64,000 nt of DNA from Vreelandella zhaodongensis (GCF_013415115.1 NZ_JACCDD010000002.1:186001-250000), one strand, 5' to 3'; counted from the first letter of the stretch, positions 34,999 to 44,567 are shown. The notes: a model not told the origin generated them from the letters alone. A program made the numbers and translations.

Positions 34999-35014
34999 TG
35001 GAATATAGATTCCA
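34999..35014. promoter_or_regulatory. palindromic operator 1 of the inositol cluster
   Basis: TGGAAT-ATAG-ATTCCA is a perfect inverted repeat, 63 bases upstream of the binding-protein start. It shares both half-sites with the second copy at 35059-35074. Most likely bound by the RpiR-type regulator encoded next to it. Confidence 0.75.
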
Positions 35015-35058
35015 AACAGCAAAACTAGCAAATTATTTATTCTGTACTTTGGTATAAA

Positions 35059-35074
35059 TGGAATATTTATTCCA
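35059..35074. promoter_or_regulatory. palindromic operator 2 of the inositol cluster
   Basis: TGGAAT-ATTT-ATTCCA is a perfect inverted repeat with the same half-sites as 34999-35014. The centres are exactly 60 bases apart, close to six helical turns, so two dimers could bind the same DNA face and loop or cooperate. It lies 100 bases before the regulator start. Confidence 0.75.
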
Positions 35075-35174
35075 ATCAACTAGACTGCCTAACAACCAGC
35101 CACATTGCTCAGCGCTACTGCCCAGGCGTACATGAGTAAATGAGTGGTACATCAGTTAACGCGAAGGAATTTGT

Positions 35175-36008
35175 ATGCCACAGCCACCACAAAGCTACCG
35201 CGAGCTGGAAACGCTGATCACCGCCGAGTACGCCACGCTAAGCAAACGCTTACAGCAAACCGCGCGTTTTGTGCTTGATCACCCCCAGGAGGTTGCCCTG
35301 GCCACCGTGGCCAAAATTGCCGAGCAGGCGGATGTCACCCCATCCACCCTAATTCGATTGGCCAACAGTTTAGGCTTTAAGGGCTTTTCCGAAATGCAGC
35401 AGCTGTTTCGCAGCCGCCTGGTTGATGAGTTGCCTAACTACACCGAGCGGATTCGCGCGGTACGCAGCGCCACTGGGGAAACACCGGATAGCACCCAGTT
35501 GTTATGGGAGTTCGCCGATGCCAATCGCGCTGTTTTGGAGCAGCTTCCCAGCCGTATCGATCCAGAGAGCCTGGAGAAGGCGCTGGATATTTTTGAAAAG
35601 GCTCATGCGATTCATGTAATGGGCGCAAGACGAAGTTTCATGGTAGCGAGCTACATGACCTATGCCCTGGCGCATGTGGATAAGCCTGCGCTGCTGGTCA
35701 ATGGTTTGGGCGGGATGTACGGCGAGCAGCTGCGCGCCATGAGCCAACACGACGCCCTGCTAACGATTAGCTTTTCTCCCTATGCCGAAGAGAGCCAAAA
35801 AGCCTGCGAAGACGCCCATCAGCGCGGTCTACCTAGTGTGGTGATTACCGATTCGAACCTTAGCCCGCTGGCTCGTTTCGCGGATGTCGTCTTCGTGGTC
35901 AACGAAGCCGAAGTAAAAAGTTTCCGTAGTTTGACTGCGTCGCTCTGCTTGACCCAAACCTTGGCGATTGCCCTGGGCGTGCGGCAAGACAAAAAGCGCA
36001 AGGCCTAA
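35175..36008 (+). CDS. RpiR-family transcriptional regulator of the inositol cluster
   Basis: 277 residues. The N-terminal RpiR helix-turn-helix is at about residues 10-85 (RFVLDHPQEVALATVAKIAE, ADVTPSTLIRLANSLGFKGF), followed by a SIS sugar-phosphate-binding domain (IHVMGARRSFMVASYMTYAL, LLTISFSPYAEESQKACEDA). Such proteins sense a phosphosugar; in proteobacterial iol clusters the RpiR member (often called IolR) represses the operon until the kinase product appears. Divergent from the transport operon, with two perfect palindromes between. iolG follows 43 bases downstream on the same strand. Confidence 0.9.
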   Translation: MPQPPQSYRELETLITAEYATLSKRLQQTARFVLDHPQEVALATVAKIAEQADVTPSTLIRLANSLGFKGFSEMQQLFRSRLVDELPNYTERIRAVRSATGETPDSTQLLWEFADANRAVLEQLPSRIDPESLEKALDIFEKAHAIHVMGARRSFMVASYMTYALAHVDKPALLVNGLGGMYGEQLRAMSQHDALLTISFSPYAEESQKACEDAHQRGLPSVVITDSNLSPLARFADVVFVVNEAEVKSFRSLTASLCLTQTLAIALGVRQDKKRKA

Positions 36009-36051
36009 ACAACCAAAGCAAACCAACAGCAAAAACAAAACAGGAGAGCTT

Positions 36052-37047
36052 ATGAAACTCGCGCTTATCGGCGCTGGACGCATCGGCAAGGTGCATGCCC
36101 AGGCCATTTATTCACATCCAAACGTTACGCTGGTTGCCGTGGCTGATTTTCATCAGCCTGCCGCAGAAGCCCTGGCCGCGCAGTACGCTAGCCGAGCAGC
36201 CTCCGTAGATGAAATATTCGCGGATGACTCCATTGACGCCGTACTGATTGCTTCAAGCACGCCCACTCACGCGGAGTATCTTGAAAGGGCTGCCCGCGCG
36301 GGTAAGGCAGTTCTGTGCGAAAAACCCATCGCCCTGGATCTAGCCCGCACTCGCGATGCCCTTCAAGTACTTAGCGAACACCCGGTGACCTGCGCGTTAG
36401 GCTTTAACCGCCGCCACGATCCTCAGTTTGCAGCATTGAAAAAAGCGATTACCGAAGGGCGTATTGGCGCACTTGAAACGCTGACGATTATTAGCCGCGA
36501 CCCCTCTCCCCCGCCTGCCGAGTACGTGGCTGAGTCCGGCGGTCTGTTCCGCGACATGATGATTCATGATCTTGATATGGCTCGCTGGTTGCTTGATGAG
36601 CCTATTGAAAGTGTTTTTGCCGTCGGCAGTAGCATCATTGACCCAGCCATTGGTGAAGCAGGTGATGTGGATACCGCCATGGTCACCCTTACCACCGCCA
36701 GTGGAAAGCTGTGCCAAATCAGCAACTCACGGCGCGCCTGCTACGGCTACGATCAGCGTATCGAAGCCTTTGGCAGCCAAGGCATGCTGCAAGCCCAGAA
36801 CGAGAGCGATACCCGGCTGCGTTTTACTGGTGAAGCAGGCCAAGTGGAAGACAAACCCAAGTGGTTTTTCTTAGAGCGGTACGCCCAAGCCTACCAGCTT
36901 GAAATTGGCGACTTTGTCGCCGCATGGAAAGAGAAACGTGCGCCACTTGCGAGTGCCCAGGATGGCCTAGAGGCGTTGCGCTTAGCCGATGCAGCGGAGC
37001 ATTCATTGCGGGAAGGTCGCAAAATTCTGCTCGACGCCTCGGTCTAA
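36052..37047 (+). CDS. iolG: inositol 2-dehydrogenase IolG
   Basis: 331 residues from the ATG at 36052, which follows CAGGAGAGCTT; the longer frame from 35968 overlaps the regulator gene. It has an NAD Rossmann motif (LIGAGRIGKVHAQAI), AVLCEKPIALD with the catalytic-site Lys (about residue 94), FNRRHDPQFAALKKAI, and DMMIHDLDMARWLLDEP with the Asp/His pair. It oxidises myo-inositol to 2-keto-myo-inositol, the first pathway step. It probably shares a transcript with the regulator and iolB. Confidence 0.93.
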   Translation: MKLALIGAGRIGKVHAQAIYSHPNVTLVAVADFHQPAAEALAAQYASRAASVDEIFADDSIDAVLIASSTPTHAEYLERAARAGKAVLCEKPIALDLARTRDALQVLSEHPVTCALGFNRRHDPQFAALKKAITEGRIGALETLTIISRDPSPPPAEYVAESGGLFRDMMIHDLDMARWLLDEPIESVFAVGSSIIDPAIGEAGDVDTAMVTLTTASGKLCQISNSRRACYGYDQRIEAFGSQGMLQAQNESDTRLRFTGEAGQVEDKPKWFFLERYAQAYQLEIGDFVAAWKEKRAPLASAQDGLEALRLADAAEHSLREGRKILLDASV

Positions 37048-37059
37048 ACAGACGCAGAC

Positions 37060-37075
37060 AGGTCTGTGTAGACCT
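37060..37075 (+). repeat. inverted repeat between iolG and iolB
   Basis: AGGTCT-GTGT-AGACCT is a perfect 6+4+6 inverted repeat 12 bases after the iolG stop, followed by TTTC. A short intercistronic hairpin that may tune the relative yield of iolG and iolB, or a weak terminator. Confidence 0.35.
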
Positions 37076-37133
37076 TTCATATCGTAAACGACTAGCTGCC
37101 AACCGAGCAGCTAGCCATCAGAAGGAGCGATAT

Positions 37134-37937
37134 ATGGCTTCACTACTGGTACGCCCCACCGCCCCAGATGCCCAAGGCACCGTGATTGACGTTACCCCTG
37201 AATCGGCTGGCTGGACGCACGTTGGCTTTCGGGTACATAAACTCGCCAAGGGCCAGCGCCTGGAGGCCTGCAGCGATAACCAGGAAGTCTGCCTGGTGCT
37301 GCTCACCGGGCGGGCCACAGTGACCTGCGGCGAGCACCGCTTTGAAGACATCGGCAAGCGCATGGATATCTTTGAGCAGATCCCTCCCTACGCGGTTTAT
37401 CTGCCTGACCATGTTAGCTACGCGGTGGAAGCGACCACGGACTTAGAGCTAGCGGTGTGCGCTGCCCCGGGGCATGGCAATCACGCCCCAAGGCTGATCG
37501 CACCGGACAGCATCAAGCAGAGCACCCGTGGCCAGGGCACCAACACCCGCCACGTACACGATATTCTGCCGGAAACCGAACCCGCCGATAGCCTGCTGGT
37601 CGTCGAAGTATTCACACCCGCGGGCAACTGGTCGAGCTACCCGCCGCATAAACACGATGTGGATAACTTACCCCATGAGTCGCTGCTGGAGGAAACTTAC
37701 TACCACCGGATTAACCCTGAACAAGGCTTCGCCTTTCAGCGCGTTTACACCGATGACCGAAGCCTTGATGAAACGATGGCGGTGGAAAACGGCTGCTGTG
37801 TCTTGGTGCCCAAAGGCTACCATCCTGTGGGCGCATCCCATGGCTACTCGCTCTACTACTTAAATGTGATGGCAGGGCCCCAGCGAGCGTGGAAATTCCA
37901 TAATGATCCCGACCACGAGTGGCTAATGAACGCTTAA
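37134..37937 (+). CDS. iolB: 5-deoxy-glucuronate isomerase IolB
   Basis: 267 residues from the ATG at 37134 with GAAGGAG seven bases upstream; the longer frame into iolG is rejected. Two cupin halves: the metal site is visible in SSYPPHKHDVDNLPHESLLE (the HxH...E set) and LVPKGYHPVGASHGYSLYYL. It converts 5-deoxy-glucuronate to 2-deoxy-5-keto-gluconate, the step between IolD and IolC. It ends the plus-strand inositol unit at a strong terminator. Confidence 0.94.
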   Translation: MASLLVRPTAPDAQGTVIDVTPESAGWTHVGFRVHKLAKGQRLEACSDNQEVCLVLLTGRATVTCGEHRFEDIGKRMDIFEQIPPYAVYLPDHVSYAVEATTDLELAVCAAPGHGNHAPRLIAPDSIKQSTRGQGTNTRHVHDILPETEPADSLLVVEVFTPAGNWSSYPPHKHDVDNLPHESLLEETYYHRINPEQGFAFQRVYTDDRSLDETMAVENGCCVLVPKGYHPVGASHGYSLYYLNVMAGPQRAWKFHNDPDHEWLMNA

Positions 37938-37984
37938 TAGCAAGGCTATTCGCCCGCTAACGTTTATCTAATGCTATGATTTGC

Positions 37985-38009
37985 AGCCCCGCGAACGCGG
38001 GGCTTTTTT
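37985..38009 (+). terminator. intrinsic terminator after iolB
   Basis: AGCCCCGC (37985-37992) pairs with GCGGGGCT (37997-38004) around GAAC, followed by a run of T. A textbook rho-independent terminator closing the regulator-iolG-iolB unit. Confidence 0.92.
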
Positions 38010-38050
38010 ATTGCATGACTCTTTTCAAGCCATCGTATCCAGAGGCTCCA

Positions 38051-38794
38051 ATGCTCCCCGACTACTCCGTGATCGCTTGGGTGTTAATCGTCTTTTCCGT
38101 TTATCTAACGGGCGTTTCAAAGGGTGGCTTTGCCGGTGGCTTCGGTACGCTCTCGGTGCCACTGATGGCACTGGCGATTAGCCCCACCCAAGCAGCGGGC
38201 CTGCTGCTGCCGCTTTTGCTAGTGATGGACGTATTTGCAGTGAAAGCGTGGCGGGGTAAGCAGTCAAACGCCGAAGTTTGGCGCTTTGTGCCGGGGCTGA
38301 TTATTGGTGTCACGGTCGGCACCCTGCTGTTTGGAAGCCTAAGCGATGAAGGCGTGCGCCTGGTGCTCGGCATTATTTCAGTCGCGTTTGCCGCCTATAT
38401 GCTGCTGAAACCGGTCGCTAAAAAGCCGATCTCCACCCGCTGGGCGCTGCCAGCCGCCAGTGTTTGCGGGTTTACCAGTTTTATTGCCCACGCGGGTGCA
38501 CCGCCCATGAACATGTATTTGATGCCGCGACAGCTCAGCAAAGAAACGTTTATTGCGACCTGCACAATCGTCTATGCGATTGTTAACGTGATCAAACTCG
38601 GCCCGTATATGTGGCTTGGTGAGGTCAACATGACCAGCGCTTGGGCATCACTGCTGCTGGTGCCGGTAGCCTGGATTGGTGTGCGCAACGGCCTGTGGTT
38701 ACAAAGCCGCGTCAATGAAAAGCTGTTCTACCGCTTAGTCATCTTTGCCATGTTCGTGGTGGGCTTAAACTTGATTTGGCAGGCTGCAAGCTAA
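38051..38794 (+). CDS. TauE/SafE-family sulfite/anion exporter-like permease
   Basis: 247 residues from the ATG at 38051 (AGAGG upstream); the frame extends to 37976, through the terminator, so the longer starts are unlikely. About eight transmembrane helices with the family's repeated motif: VSKGGFAGGFGTLSVPLMAL near the N-terminus and FTSFIAHAGAPPMNMYLMPR in the second half. TauE/SafE proteins export sulfite, sulfoacetate or other organic anions. No sulfonate gene is adjacent, so the substrate is unknown. It ends four bases from the convergent EamA gene. Confidence 0.85.
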   Translation: MLPDYSVIAWVLIVFSVYLTGVSKGGFAGGFGTLSVPLMALAISPTQAAGLLLPLLLVMDVFAVKAWRGKQSNAEVWRFVPGLIIGVTVGTLLFGSLSDEGVRLVLGIISVAFAAYMLLKPVAKKPISTRWALPAASVCGFTSFIAHAGAPPMNMYLMPRQLSKETFIATCTIVYAIVNVIKLGPYMWLGEVNMTSAWASLLLVPVAWIGVRNGLWLQSRVNEKLFYRLVIFAMFVVGLNLIWQAAS

Positions 38795-38798
38795 TCGC

Positions 38799-39692
38799 CT
38801 ACAACGCCACCATCACTAGCCCTACCAACATTACTGACGTGCCCAGGGCTTTTGCTGTAGAAGCGGGTTCTTTGAGCCACAGCACCCCCATCAACACACC
38901 AACCGGGATTGACAGCTGGCGCAGCGCCACGATGTAACTCACTTCGTCTGTAAGCGCCAGGGCTATTAGCACTAAGCCATAAGTACAGGTCATCATCAGC
39001 CCGGTAACAACCAGAATAGTCGACCCCTGCTGACGGATGGCGGGCAGCCGACGACGCTCCCCAGGTAGCAGCGCCAGCAGCGGAATCGCCCAGGTCAACG
39101 TCATCACTGCCTGTAGCACCATAAACACCACGCCTGCGGTTAAACTGCTATGGCCTGCTATCTGCATCAATGCCAGTGCCTGCTTATCTATCAGCGAATA
39201 CCCCACGGTGCCTGCGGCTGCCAACAGTGCAAACCCCATGGCTGGCGTTAAATAGGTGGCTAACCTGCGCGCCTCTGGGTGGCTGAGCGGCAGGCAGAGC
39301 GCTCCGGCCACCACTAGCGCCATGCCAAGACCATCCCACACACCCAACACGCGGCTGCCTAACAGCGCAATGGATACTAGCGGTACAAGCACCACCGGCA
39401 GCGCCCGTGCGATGGGGTAAAGCACGCTGACTTCCCCACGCGCATAAGCCCAAGCTAAGCCCCCCATATAGAGCATTTGACACAATCCAGACAGCGCCAG
39501 CCAGCCCCAAAATACGTTGGGTAGCGCGCCCAGTGATGGGCCCAACCATAGCAATGGGAGAAGCACCGCCCCACCCGCGCCGTAGGCCAAGGCAAAAAAA
39601 GCCAACGACGGTGCGTTGCGCTTACCCAGCACGTTCCATGCCGCATGCATAAACACCGAAAACAGCACTAACCCTAGGGCGGCTGGACTCAA
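38799..39692 (-). CDS. EamA/DMT-family permease of the phosphonate operon
   Basis: 297 residues with ten hydrophobic helices in two EamA halves ([19 protein letters not shown] and, at the end, [20 protein letters not shown]). The TTG start overlaps the phnX stop by four bases (TTGA), so it is translated with the phosphonate genes. DMT-family proteins move small metabolites; here it may export an amine or product of 2-aminoethylphosphonate breakdown, but nothing in the sequence fixes this. Confidence 0.82.
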   Translation of the reverse strand: MSPAALGLVLFSVFMHAAWNVLGKRNAPSLAFFALAYGAGGAVLLPLLWLGPSLGALPNVFWGWLALSGLCQMLYMGGLAWAYARGEVSVLYPIARALPVVLVPLVSIALLGSRVLGVWDGLGMALVVAGALCLPLSHPEARRLATYLTPAMGFALLAAAGTVGYSLIDKQALALMQIAGHSSLTAGVVFMVLQAVMTLTWAIPLLALLPGERRRLPAIRQQGSTILVVTGLMMTCTYGLVLIALALTDEVSYIVALRQLSIPVGVLMGVLWLKEPASTAKALGTSVMLVGLVMVAL

Positions 39693-40507
39693 GGCCGCTC
39701 TCCCCGCTGTAAACGGGCATTAATGGCATCAACAACACTGGGCAGTTCGGCGATAGTGGCGATGCTGTAATGCGGTTTTGAAGGGGCAAATTGAGCGGCC
39801 ACTCGCTCATGGGCAGCACGCCGCTCGCTATCACTCAGCACTTGATATTGGTCATAACTAAGCCCCAGGGCATTACCAGAACAGGTGAGTGCGACCGTCC
39901 ACATTCCAGCACCGCGCCCTTCTAGAATGCCAGGTGTTGTGTCATCTACTTTGATGCAGGCAGCTACATCGCTGAGGCCTAACGAAATCACATTGGCCAG
40001 CGCCTGGGCGGGGTGCGGTCGGCCATTGGGCACATCATCGGTGGCCACCACATGATCCACCTGCAGGCCATTATCGGCGGCTAGCGCCACAACGCTTGCC
40101 ATCACCACTGCTGGATAACCGGAGCATGAACCGATCTTCAACCCCTGCTCTCGCAGCCAGGTTAGCGTCTCAAGTGCACCAGGAATCACCGCCGAGTGAT
40201 CGGCAATTTTGGCAATCTGCAGCGGCATAAAACGCTCATAAAGTGCCGTTACATCGGCATCTGTCGGCGCATGGCCGACCGTCTGGTGGAAACGCTCGGC
40301 AACCGCAGGCTGATCGCACAACGTGCGAATATGATCCCACTTGCCCATGCCCATGGGGCCGCGGGCTTCTTCTAGGCTGATCGCCACGCCCAGTTCGGCA
40401 AAGGCTTCAACAAATATCTGGGTCGGCGCAAAAGAACCAAAGTCGACCAGTGTTCCTGCCCAGTCACAAATAACAGCTTGCAAGCGCTGCGGGGATTGAT
40501 ACTGCAT
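39689..40507 (-). CDS. phnX: phosphonoacetaldehyde hydrolase PhnX
   Basis: 272 residues of the HAD superfamily. Motif [19 protein letters not shown] holds the nucleophile Asp15; [10 protein letters not shown] holds the Schiff-base Lys56 unique to phosphonatase; later motifs are SCSGYPA and [18 protein letters not shown]. It splits phosphonoacetaldehyde to acetaldehyde and phosphate, the second step after PhnW. The phnW stop and phnX start overlap by one base (TAATG). Confidence 0.95.
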   Translation of the reverse strand: MQYQSPQRLQAVICDWAGTLVDFGSFAPTQIFVEAFAELGVAISLEEARGPMGMGKWDHIRTLCDQPAVAERFHQTVGHAPTDADVTALYERFMPLQIAKIADHSAVIPGALETLTWLREQGLKIGSCSGYPAVVMASVVALAADNGLQVDHVVATDDVPNGRPHPAQALANVISLGLSDVAACIKVDDTTPGILEGRGAGMWTVALTCSGNALGLSYDQYQVLSDSERRAAHERVAAQFAPSKPHYSIATIAELPSVVDAINARLQRGERP

Positions 40508-41643
40508 TAGGCACTCCGTGGGTCAGCAGTTAGGGAAACGTCCATGTCTGCTAGGGCTTCTCGGATGGCACTTAGCAGCAGTGCAATTACCGTGATGCCT
40601 AGCTGACCAATGCAACCGATGCGAAAGCTTTCTACCTCGGTCAACTTGCCTGGGTAGATCAAAAAACCACGCATCTTCAGGGCGGCGTAAAAGGTGTCAA
40701 ACTCAAACGCAGGGTCGGTAGGGCTTAAAAAGGTGGTGATGATGGGCGATAACCATTCATCTTCTAAAAGCGTACTGAAGCCTAACGCCCGCATGCCTTT
40801 TACCAGCGCATCTCGGTTACGGGTATAGCGCGCACAGCGCCCTGGCACACCGCCCTCTTCTCGGTGCTGGACAAGCGCGGCTTGAAAGGCCACTACGGTG
40901 TGCGTGGGCGGGGTAAAGCGCCACTGGCCGGTGCGCTCCATATAGTCCCACTGGGCGTGTAAATCCAGGCTCAGCGAGTGGGCACGCCCCTTACCTGCAG
41001 CAAGCAGCGTTTGGCGAATGATCACAAAACCAAAACCCGGCACGCCCTCGATGCACTTATTGGCAGATGAAATCAGTACATCAATAGGCGTTTTTGCCAG
41101 ACTGATCGGTATACCCCCAAACGAGCTCATGGCGTCCACTATCAGCGTTTTTCCGTGAGCACTCACCACCTCAGCGATAACGTCAAGCGGGTTTAAAATG
41201 CCGGAACTGGTTTCACAGTGAACCAGAAACACCGCGGTAATTTCAGAATCTTGCCGTAGCAATGCCGCTACTTCTTGGGGCTGCGGCGGTAAGTAGTCGC
41301 CTTTATCCAGCGTCACATAGCGGCGGCCCATCATATCGAGCAGCTGAGCAGCCCGCTTGCCGTAAGCACCGTTCATTAACACCAGTACTTTTCCGCTGGG
41401 GTCGGTGGCGCAGGCAAGCGCACTTTCAACGGCGAAGGTGCCGCTGCCCTGCATGGGCACGCAGGCATACTCGTCGCTTGCCGCTTCGGCCATGGCAAGC
41501 AGTTGAGTACGAATATCAGCCGTTACGCTATTAAAATCGTCATCCCAGGAGCCCCAGTCGCGCAACATGGTCGCTTTGGTCGCGTGAGAGGTGGTCAGTG
41601 GCCCCGGGGTTAATAGATAAGGCTCTTTGATTTGTTCAATCAT
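40507..41643 (-). CDS. phnW: 2-aminoethylphosphonate:pyruvate aminotransferase PhnW
   Basis: 378 residues of the class V aminotransferase fold. It starts with [13 protein letters not shown], has [13 protein letters not shown] near residue 64, [14 protein letters not shown] with the PLP-binding Asp, and [16 protein letters not shown] with the PLP Lys196. It transfers the amino group of 2-aminoethylphosphonate to pyruvate, giving phosphonoacetaldehyde and alanine. First gene of a phnW-phnX-eamA unit, separate from the transporter unit upstream, with its own operator touching the start codon. Confidence 0.95.
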   Translation of the reverse strand: MIEQIKEPYLLTPGPLTTSHATKATMLRDWGSWDDDFNSVTADIRTQLLAMAEAASDEYACVPMQGSGTFAVESALACATDPSGKVLVLMNGAYGKRAAQLLDMMGRRYVTLDKGDYLPPQPQEVAALLRQDSEITAVFLVHCETSSGILNPLDVIAEVVSAHGKTLIVDAMSSFGGIPISLAKTPIDVLISSANKCIEGVPGFGFVIIRQTLLAAGKGRAHSLSLDLHAQWDYMERTGQWRFTPPTHTVVAFQAALVQHREEGGVPGRCARYTRNRDALVKGMRALGFSTLLEDEWLSPIITTFLSPTDPAFEFDTFYAALKMRGFLIYPGKLTEVESFRIGCIGQLGITVIALLLSAIREALADMDVSLTADPRSA

Positions 41644-41645
41644 TT

Positions 41646-41657
41646 TGGTCTACACCA
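41646..41657. promoter_or_regulatory. PhnR-type operator upstream of phnW
   Basis: TGGTCTACACCA fits TGGTNTANACCA, the same pattern as the site at 45624-45635. It stands two bases before the phnW ATG, so a bound regulator would block transcription or initiation. The presumed binder is the GntR/UTRA protein encoded at 45.7-46.4 kb. Confidence 0.7.
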
Positions 41658-41692
41658 GATTTTCAAACACTTCAGCAGACACGGCGGGATGT

Positions 41693-43399
41693 CTAGCCCG
41701 CTTGGCGCCACCGCTGGGCGTTATTTAACAGAACGTGGGTAAGTGCAGAGTGGAGTAGTTTAACCACCAGCGACGTCAGGAAAATCAGCACGGCCATGGC
41801 TGCAGCGCTGGAAAAGTAGCCCGCCTCGTCCAGATGCAGCACCGCTACCGAAGCAAGCCGCGTATCGCTGTTATAGAGGAACACCACTGCAGAGACTGTC
41901 GTCATTGCGTTGACGAACAGGTAGACCGAAATATCCAGCACGGCGGGCAGTGACACCGGCAGCGTCACGCGGCTAAAAGTGGTCCAAAACGGCACTTTTA
42001 GCGAGGCTCCTACCGCTTCAAACTCAGGATCCAGCTGTTTCAGCGCAGTGACAGAGGTGAGGTGGCACACCGTATAGAAGTGTACTAGCGTGTTCAGCAC
42101 CAGAATTGCCATGGTGCCGTACAGCCAGTTAAGAGGGTTACCTGCCTGGTTGAAAAAAAAGATATAAGCCAGCCCCAGCACCATGCCCGGCACCGCCATG
42201 GGCAGCATGGCCATAAAGTGCAGCCCCTGGCGCAGCGGGCGGTAGCCTTCGCTCTTTTCAATAAGCCAGGCGTTAAAGAAGATCACCAACGTACCTATCA
42301 GTGCCACGCTGAAGGCCAATTTAAGCGAGTTAAACCACGCACCCCAGCCACCGCCGCCTAAGCCTTGAAAGGTATAGTGCTGCAGCGTAAACGACAGGTT
42401 ATAGGGCCAGAACTGTATCAGCGAGGCATACACCGCCGTGCCGATCACCAGCAAGATGATGCCCGCGACGGTGTAGCACAGCAGCGCAAAGGTCCAGTCT
42501 CGTAGTGGACTAGGCGTTGGCTGCCACGGCACTGCACGGGCTGAAAGCTGAGCCACTTGGCGCCGCTGTATCCAGCGATCAACAATAAACGAGAGCACCG
42601 CCGGCAGCAGCAGGATAACGCTGACCACCGCACCCATTTGAAAATTCTGCTGGCCCACCACCTGGCGATACACATCAGTGGCGAGAACGCTGAACTGACC
42701 GCCAATAATTTTCGGCACGCCAAAGTCGGTAATTGCCAGGGTAAACACCACGAACAGGCAGGAAATAAGCCCGTAGCGCACACCGGGCAGTGTAATAGTC
42801 AGGAAGGTGCGCCACTTCGGTGTGCCCAATGCTTCTGCTGCTTCATAAAGCCGTGCATCGCTATTGGTCAACGCGGTGGTCAGCAACATTAGTGCATGGG
42901 GAAAAATCCAAAAACTCATGCCCATCACAATGCCGATCGGCCCATAAATTGAATGGCCTGCCAGCACATCGCGCAGAAACCCCTGATTGCCAAATAGATA
43001 AACCAAACTAATTGCGGGCAGCAGCGACGGCGCCAAAATGGGCAAAATTGCCAGCATACGAAATAGCCGCTTGCCCGGCATACAGGTGCGGGTAATGCCA
43101 TAAGCGCATACAAACGCCAGGCTCACCACGGTGACGGTGGCCATCAATGCCACGCTCAACGAGTTGGCGATGGAATTAACCAGCGCTGGCGTTTGAAAAT
43201 AGCGAATGAAGTTGGCAAGACCAATAAAGTCGCCGCTACGATCCTGAACGCTTTTCACCAGCATCGCGAACAACGGAAACAGCAACCCCACCACCAGCAA
43301 CGCCATACCCGCGAGCAGTACTAACAAACGGATTAGCGCCTCTGGGGAGACGGCCGCGTCACGCCTTAGCAAAGACTTTGACAACAAACTAGCAGTCAT
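41693..43399 (-). CDS. 2-aminoethylphosphonate ABC transporter permease, two fused permease halves
   Basis: 568 residues with about twelve helices: two BPD_transp_1 permease modules in one chain. Each half has an EAA-type loop (YEAAEALGTPKWRTFLTITL, residues about 182-201, and EFEAVGASLKVPFWTTFSRV near 470) that contacts the ATPase. Iron(III)-type and 2-aminoethylphosphonate importers use this fused form, in place of separate PhnU and PhnV. It overlaps the ATPase gene upstream by four bases (ATGA). Confidence 0.9.
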   Translation of the reverse strand: MTASLLSKSLLRRDAAVSPEALIRLLVLLAGMALLVVGLLFPLFAMLVKSVQDRSGDFIGLANFIRYFQTPALVNSIANSLSVALMATVTVVSLAFVCAYGITRTCMPGKRLFRMLAILPILAPSLLPAISLVYLFGNQGFLRDVLAGHSIYGPIGIVMGMSFWIFPHALMLLTTALTNSDARLYEAAEALGTPKWRTFLTITLPGVRYGLISCLFVVFTLAITDFGVPKIIGGQFSVLATDVYRQVVGQQNFQMGAVVSVILLLPAVLSFIVDRWIQRRQVAQLSARAVPWQPTPSPLRDWTFALLCYTVAGIILLVIGTAVYASLIQFWPYNLSFTLQHYTFQGLGGGGWGAWFNSLKLAFSVALIGTLVIFFNAWLIEKSEGYRPLRQGLHFMAMLPMAVPGMVLGLAYIFFFNQAGNPLNWLYGTMAILVLNTLVHFYTVCHLTSVTALKQLDPEFEAVGASLKVPFWTTFSRVTLPVSLPAVLDISVYLFVNAMTTVSAVVFLYNSDTRLASVAVLHLDEAGYFSSAAAMAVLIFLTSLVVKLLHSALTHVLLNNAQRWRQAG

Positions 43400-44523
43400 A
43401 GGTGATCACTCCCTACGGGGTAAAGGCGCGCAGCCTCAGCGGGTATGTGAATACCCAGTGTCTGCCCTACGTACAGGCTGAGGGAGGTGCTGTCGCGGCT
43501 TGGCACGTCGGCCAGCAGCGTCTGATCAGCGCCCGTTAAGCGCAGCGTTACCCGTTGGAAAGCCCCCAAAAACTCAATATCGATTACTTCACCCGATAGC
43601 CCCTGTTGTTGCTGCGTTAACGCAATGGCTTCTGGGCGCACCGCTAACCGTGCAGTTTCCCCCAATGGCATGTTGTGATGGGGTTGGCAGGTTAAAGGCT
43701 TTGCCGCTAGTGTCACCTGATCAGCGCTATTTACCGTTACATCCAAGAAATTCATGGTGCCAATAAATGAGGCCACGAAAGCGCTGGCAGGCTGGTGGTA
43801 AATCTCGGCGGGCGTGCCTACCTGTTCTATTACCCCATGGTTCATCACCACGATGCGGTCAGCCATAGTAAGCGCTTCTTCCTGGTCGTGAGTCACCATA
43901 ATGGTGGTCACACCCAGGCGCGCCTGGAGAGCTTTAATCTGACTGCGAAGATGGCCCCGAACGCGGGCATCCAGCGCCGATAGGGGCTCATCTAGCAGCA
44001 GCAAACCTGGCTCAGTGGCCAGCGCCCTTGCCAGGGCAACGCGCTGCTGCTGGCCGCCGGAAAGCGCTGCGGGGTACTTGTGTTCGCTGCCGCTAAGATT
44101 TACCAAGGCGAGAAGTTCCGTAACCCGATAGTTGATGCGCGCCCGGTCAGCTCGTCGGTTACGCAGCCCGTAGGCCACGTTATTAAACACCGTCAGGTTG
44201 GGAAACAAGGCATAAGACTGAAACACAATGCCGAAGTCCCGCGCTTGGGGTGGCAGCGTGGAAACGTCTATGCCGCGCTGAATAAGCTTGCCCGACGTTT
44301 GCTGGGAAAGCCCTGCGATGGTTCGTAGTAGCGTGGTTTTGCCGCAGCCGGAGGGCCCCAAAAAGCAGACAAACTCACCCTCGTTAATCGTTAAGGAAAT
44401 GATGTCTAACGCGGTAAAGCTACCGAATTTCTTGGTCACCGCTTCAATGTGTAGATGAGGCGTAATAGGGGTCATCACCGTAGGCGAGTCAGCCGCCAGC
44501 AGCGAAGTCATGGTGGTTTGCAT
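43396..44523 (-). CDS. 2-aminoethylphosphonate ABC transporter ATP-binding protein (PhnT-like)
   Basis: 375 residues from the ATG at 44523, which has GGAG five bases before it; a longer frame to 44556 reads through a hairpin. Walker A LGPSGCGKTTLLRTIAG, Q-loop FQSYALFPNLTVFNNVAYGL, signature LSGGQQQRVALARALA, Walker B LLLLDEPLSALD, H-loop VTHDQEEAL, then a TOBE-type C-terminal domain. It powers the fused permease. Confidence 0.92.
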   Translation of the reverse strand: MQTTMTSLLAADSPTVMTPITPHLHIEAVTKKFGSFTALDIISLTINEGEFVCFLGPSGCGKTTLLRTIAGLSQQTSGKLIQRGIDVSTLPPQARDFGIVFQSYALFPNLTVFNNVAYGLRNRRADRARINYRVTELLALVNLSGSEHKYPAALSGGQQQRVALARALATEPGLLLLDEPLSALDARVRGHLRSQIKALQARLGVTTIMVTHDQEEALTMADRIVVMNHGVIEQVGTPAEIYHQPASAFVASFIGTMNFLDVTVNSADQVTLAAKPLTCQPHHNMPLGETARLAVRPEAIALTQQQQGLSGEVIDIEFLGAFQRVTLRLTGADQTLLADVPSRDSTSLSLYVGQTLGIHIPAEAARLYPVGSDHL

Positions 44524-44534
44524 AACATCTCCAA

Positions 44535-44554
44535 GCCCCGGCCTAAGCCGGGGC
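44535..44554 (-). promoter_or_regulatory. strong hairpin between binding-protein and ATPase genes
   Basis: GCCCCGGC pairs perfectly with GCCGGGGC around a four-base loop in the short gap between the two genes, with no U tract. Such intercistronic hairpins commonly stabilise the 5' message so that the binding protein is made in excess over the membrane parts. Confidence 0.6.
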
Positions 44555-44567
44555 AACTGATCGCGAC

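Noticed and set aside
36924..37133. 70-residue extension of IolB
   Set aside because: It reads iolG in another frame; ATG 37134 has GAAGGAG at the proper distance.
37976..38050. N-terminal extension of the TauE/SafE protein
   Set aside because: It would be encoded in the iolB terminator; the family N-terminus starts at 38051.
44535..44554. Rho-independent terminator inside the phosphonate transport operon
   Set aside because: Strong stem but no U run and the gap is 44 bases; an mRNA-stabilising hairpin fits better.
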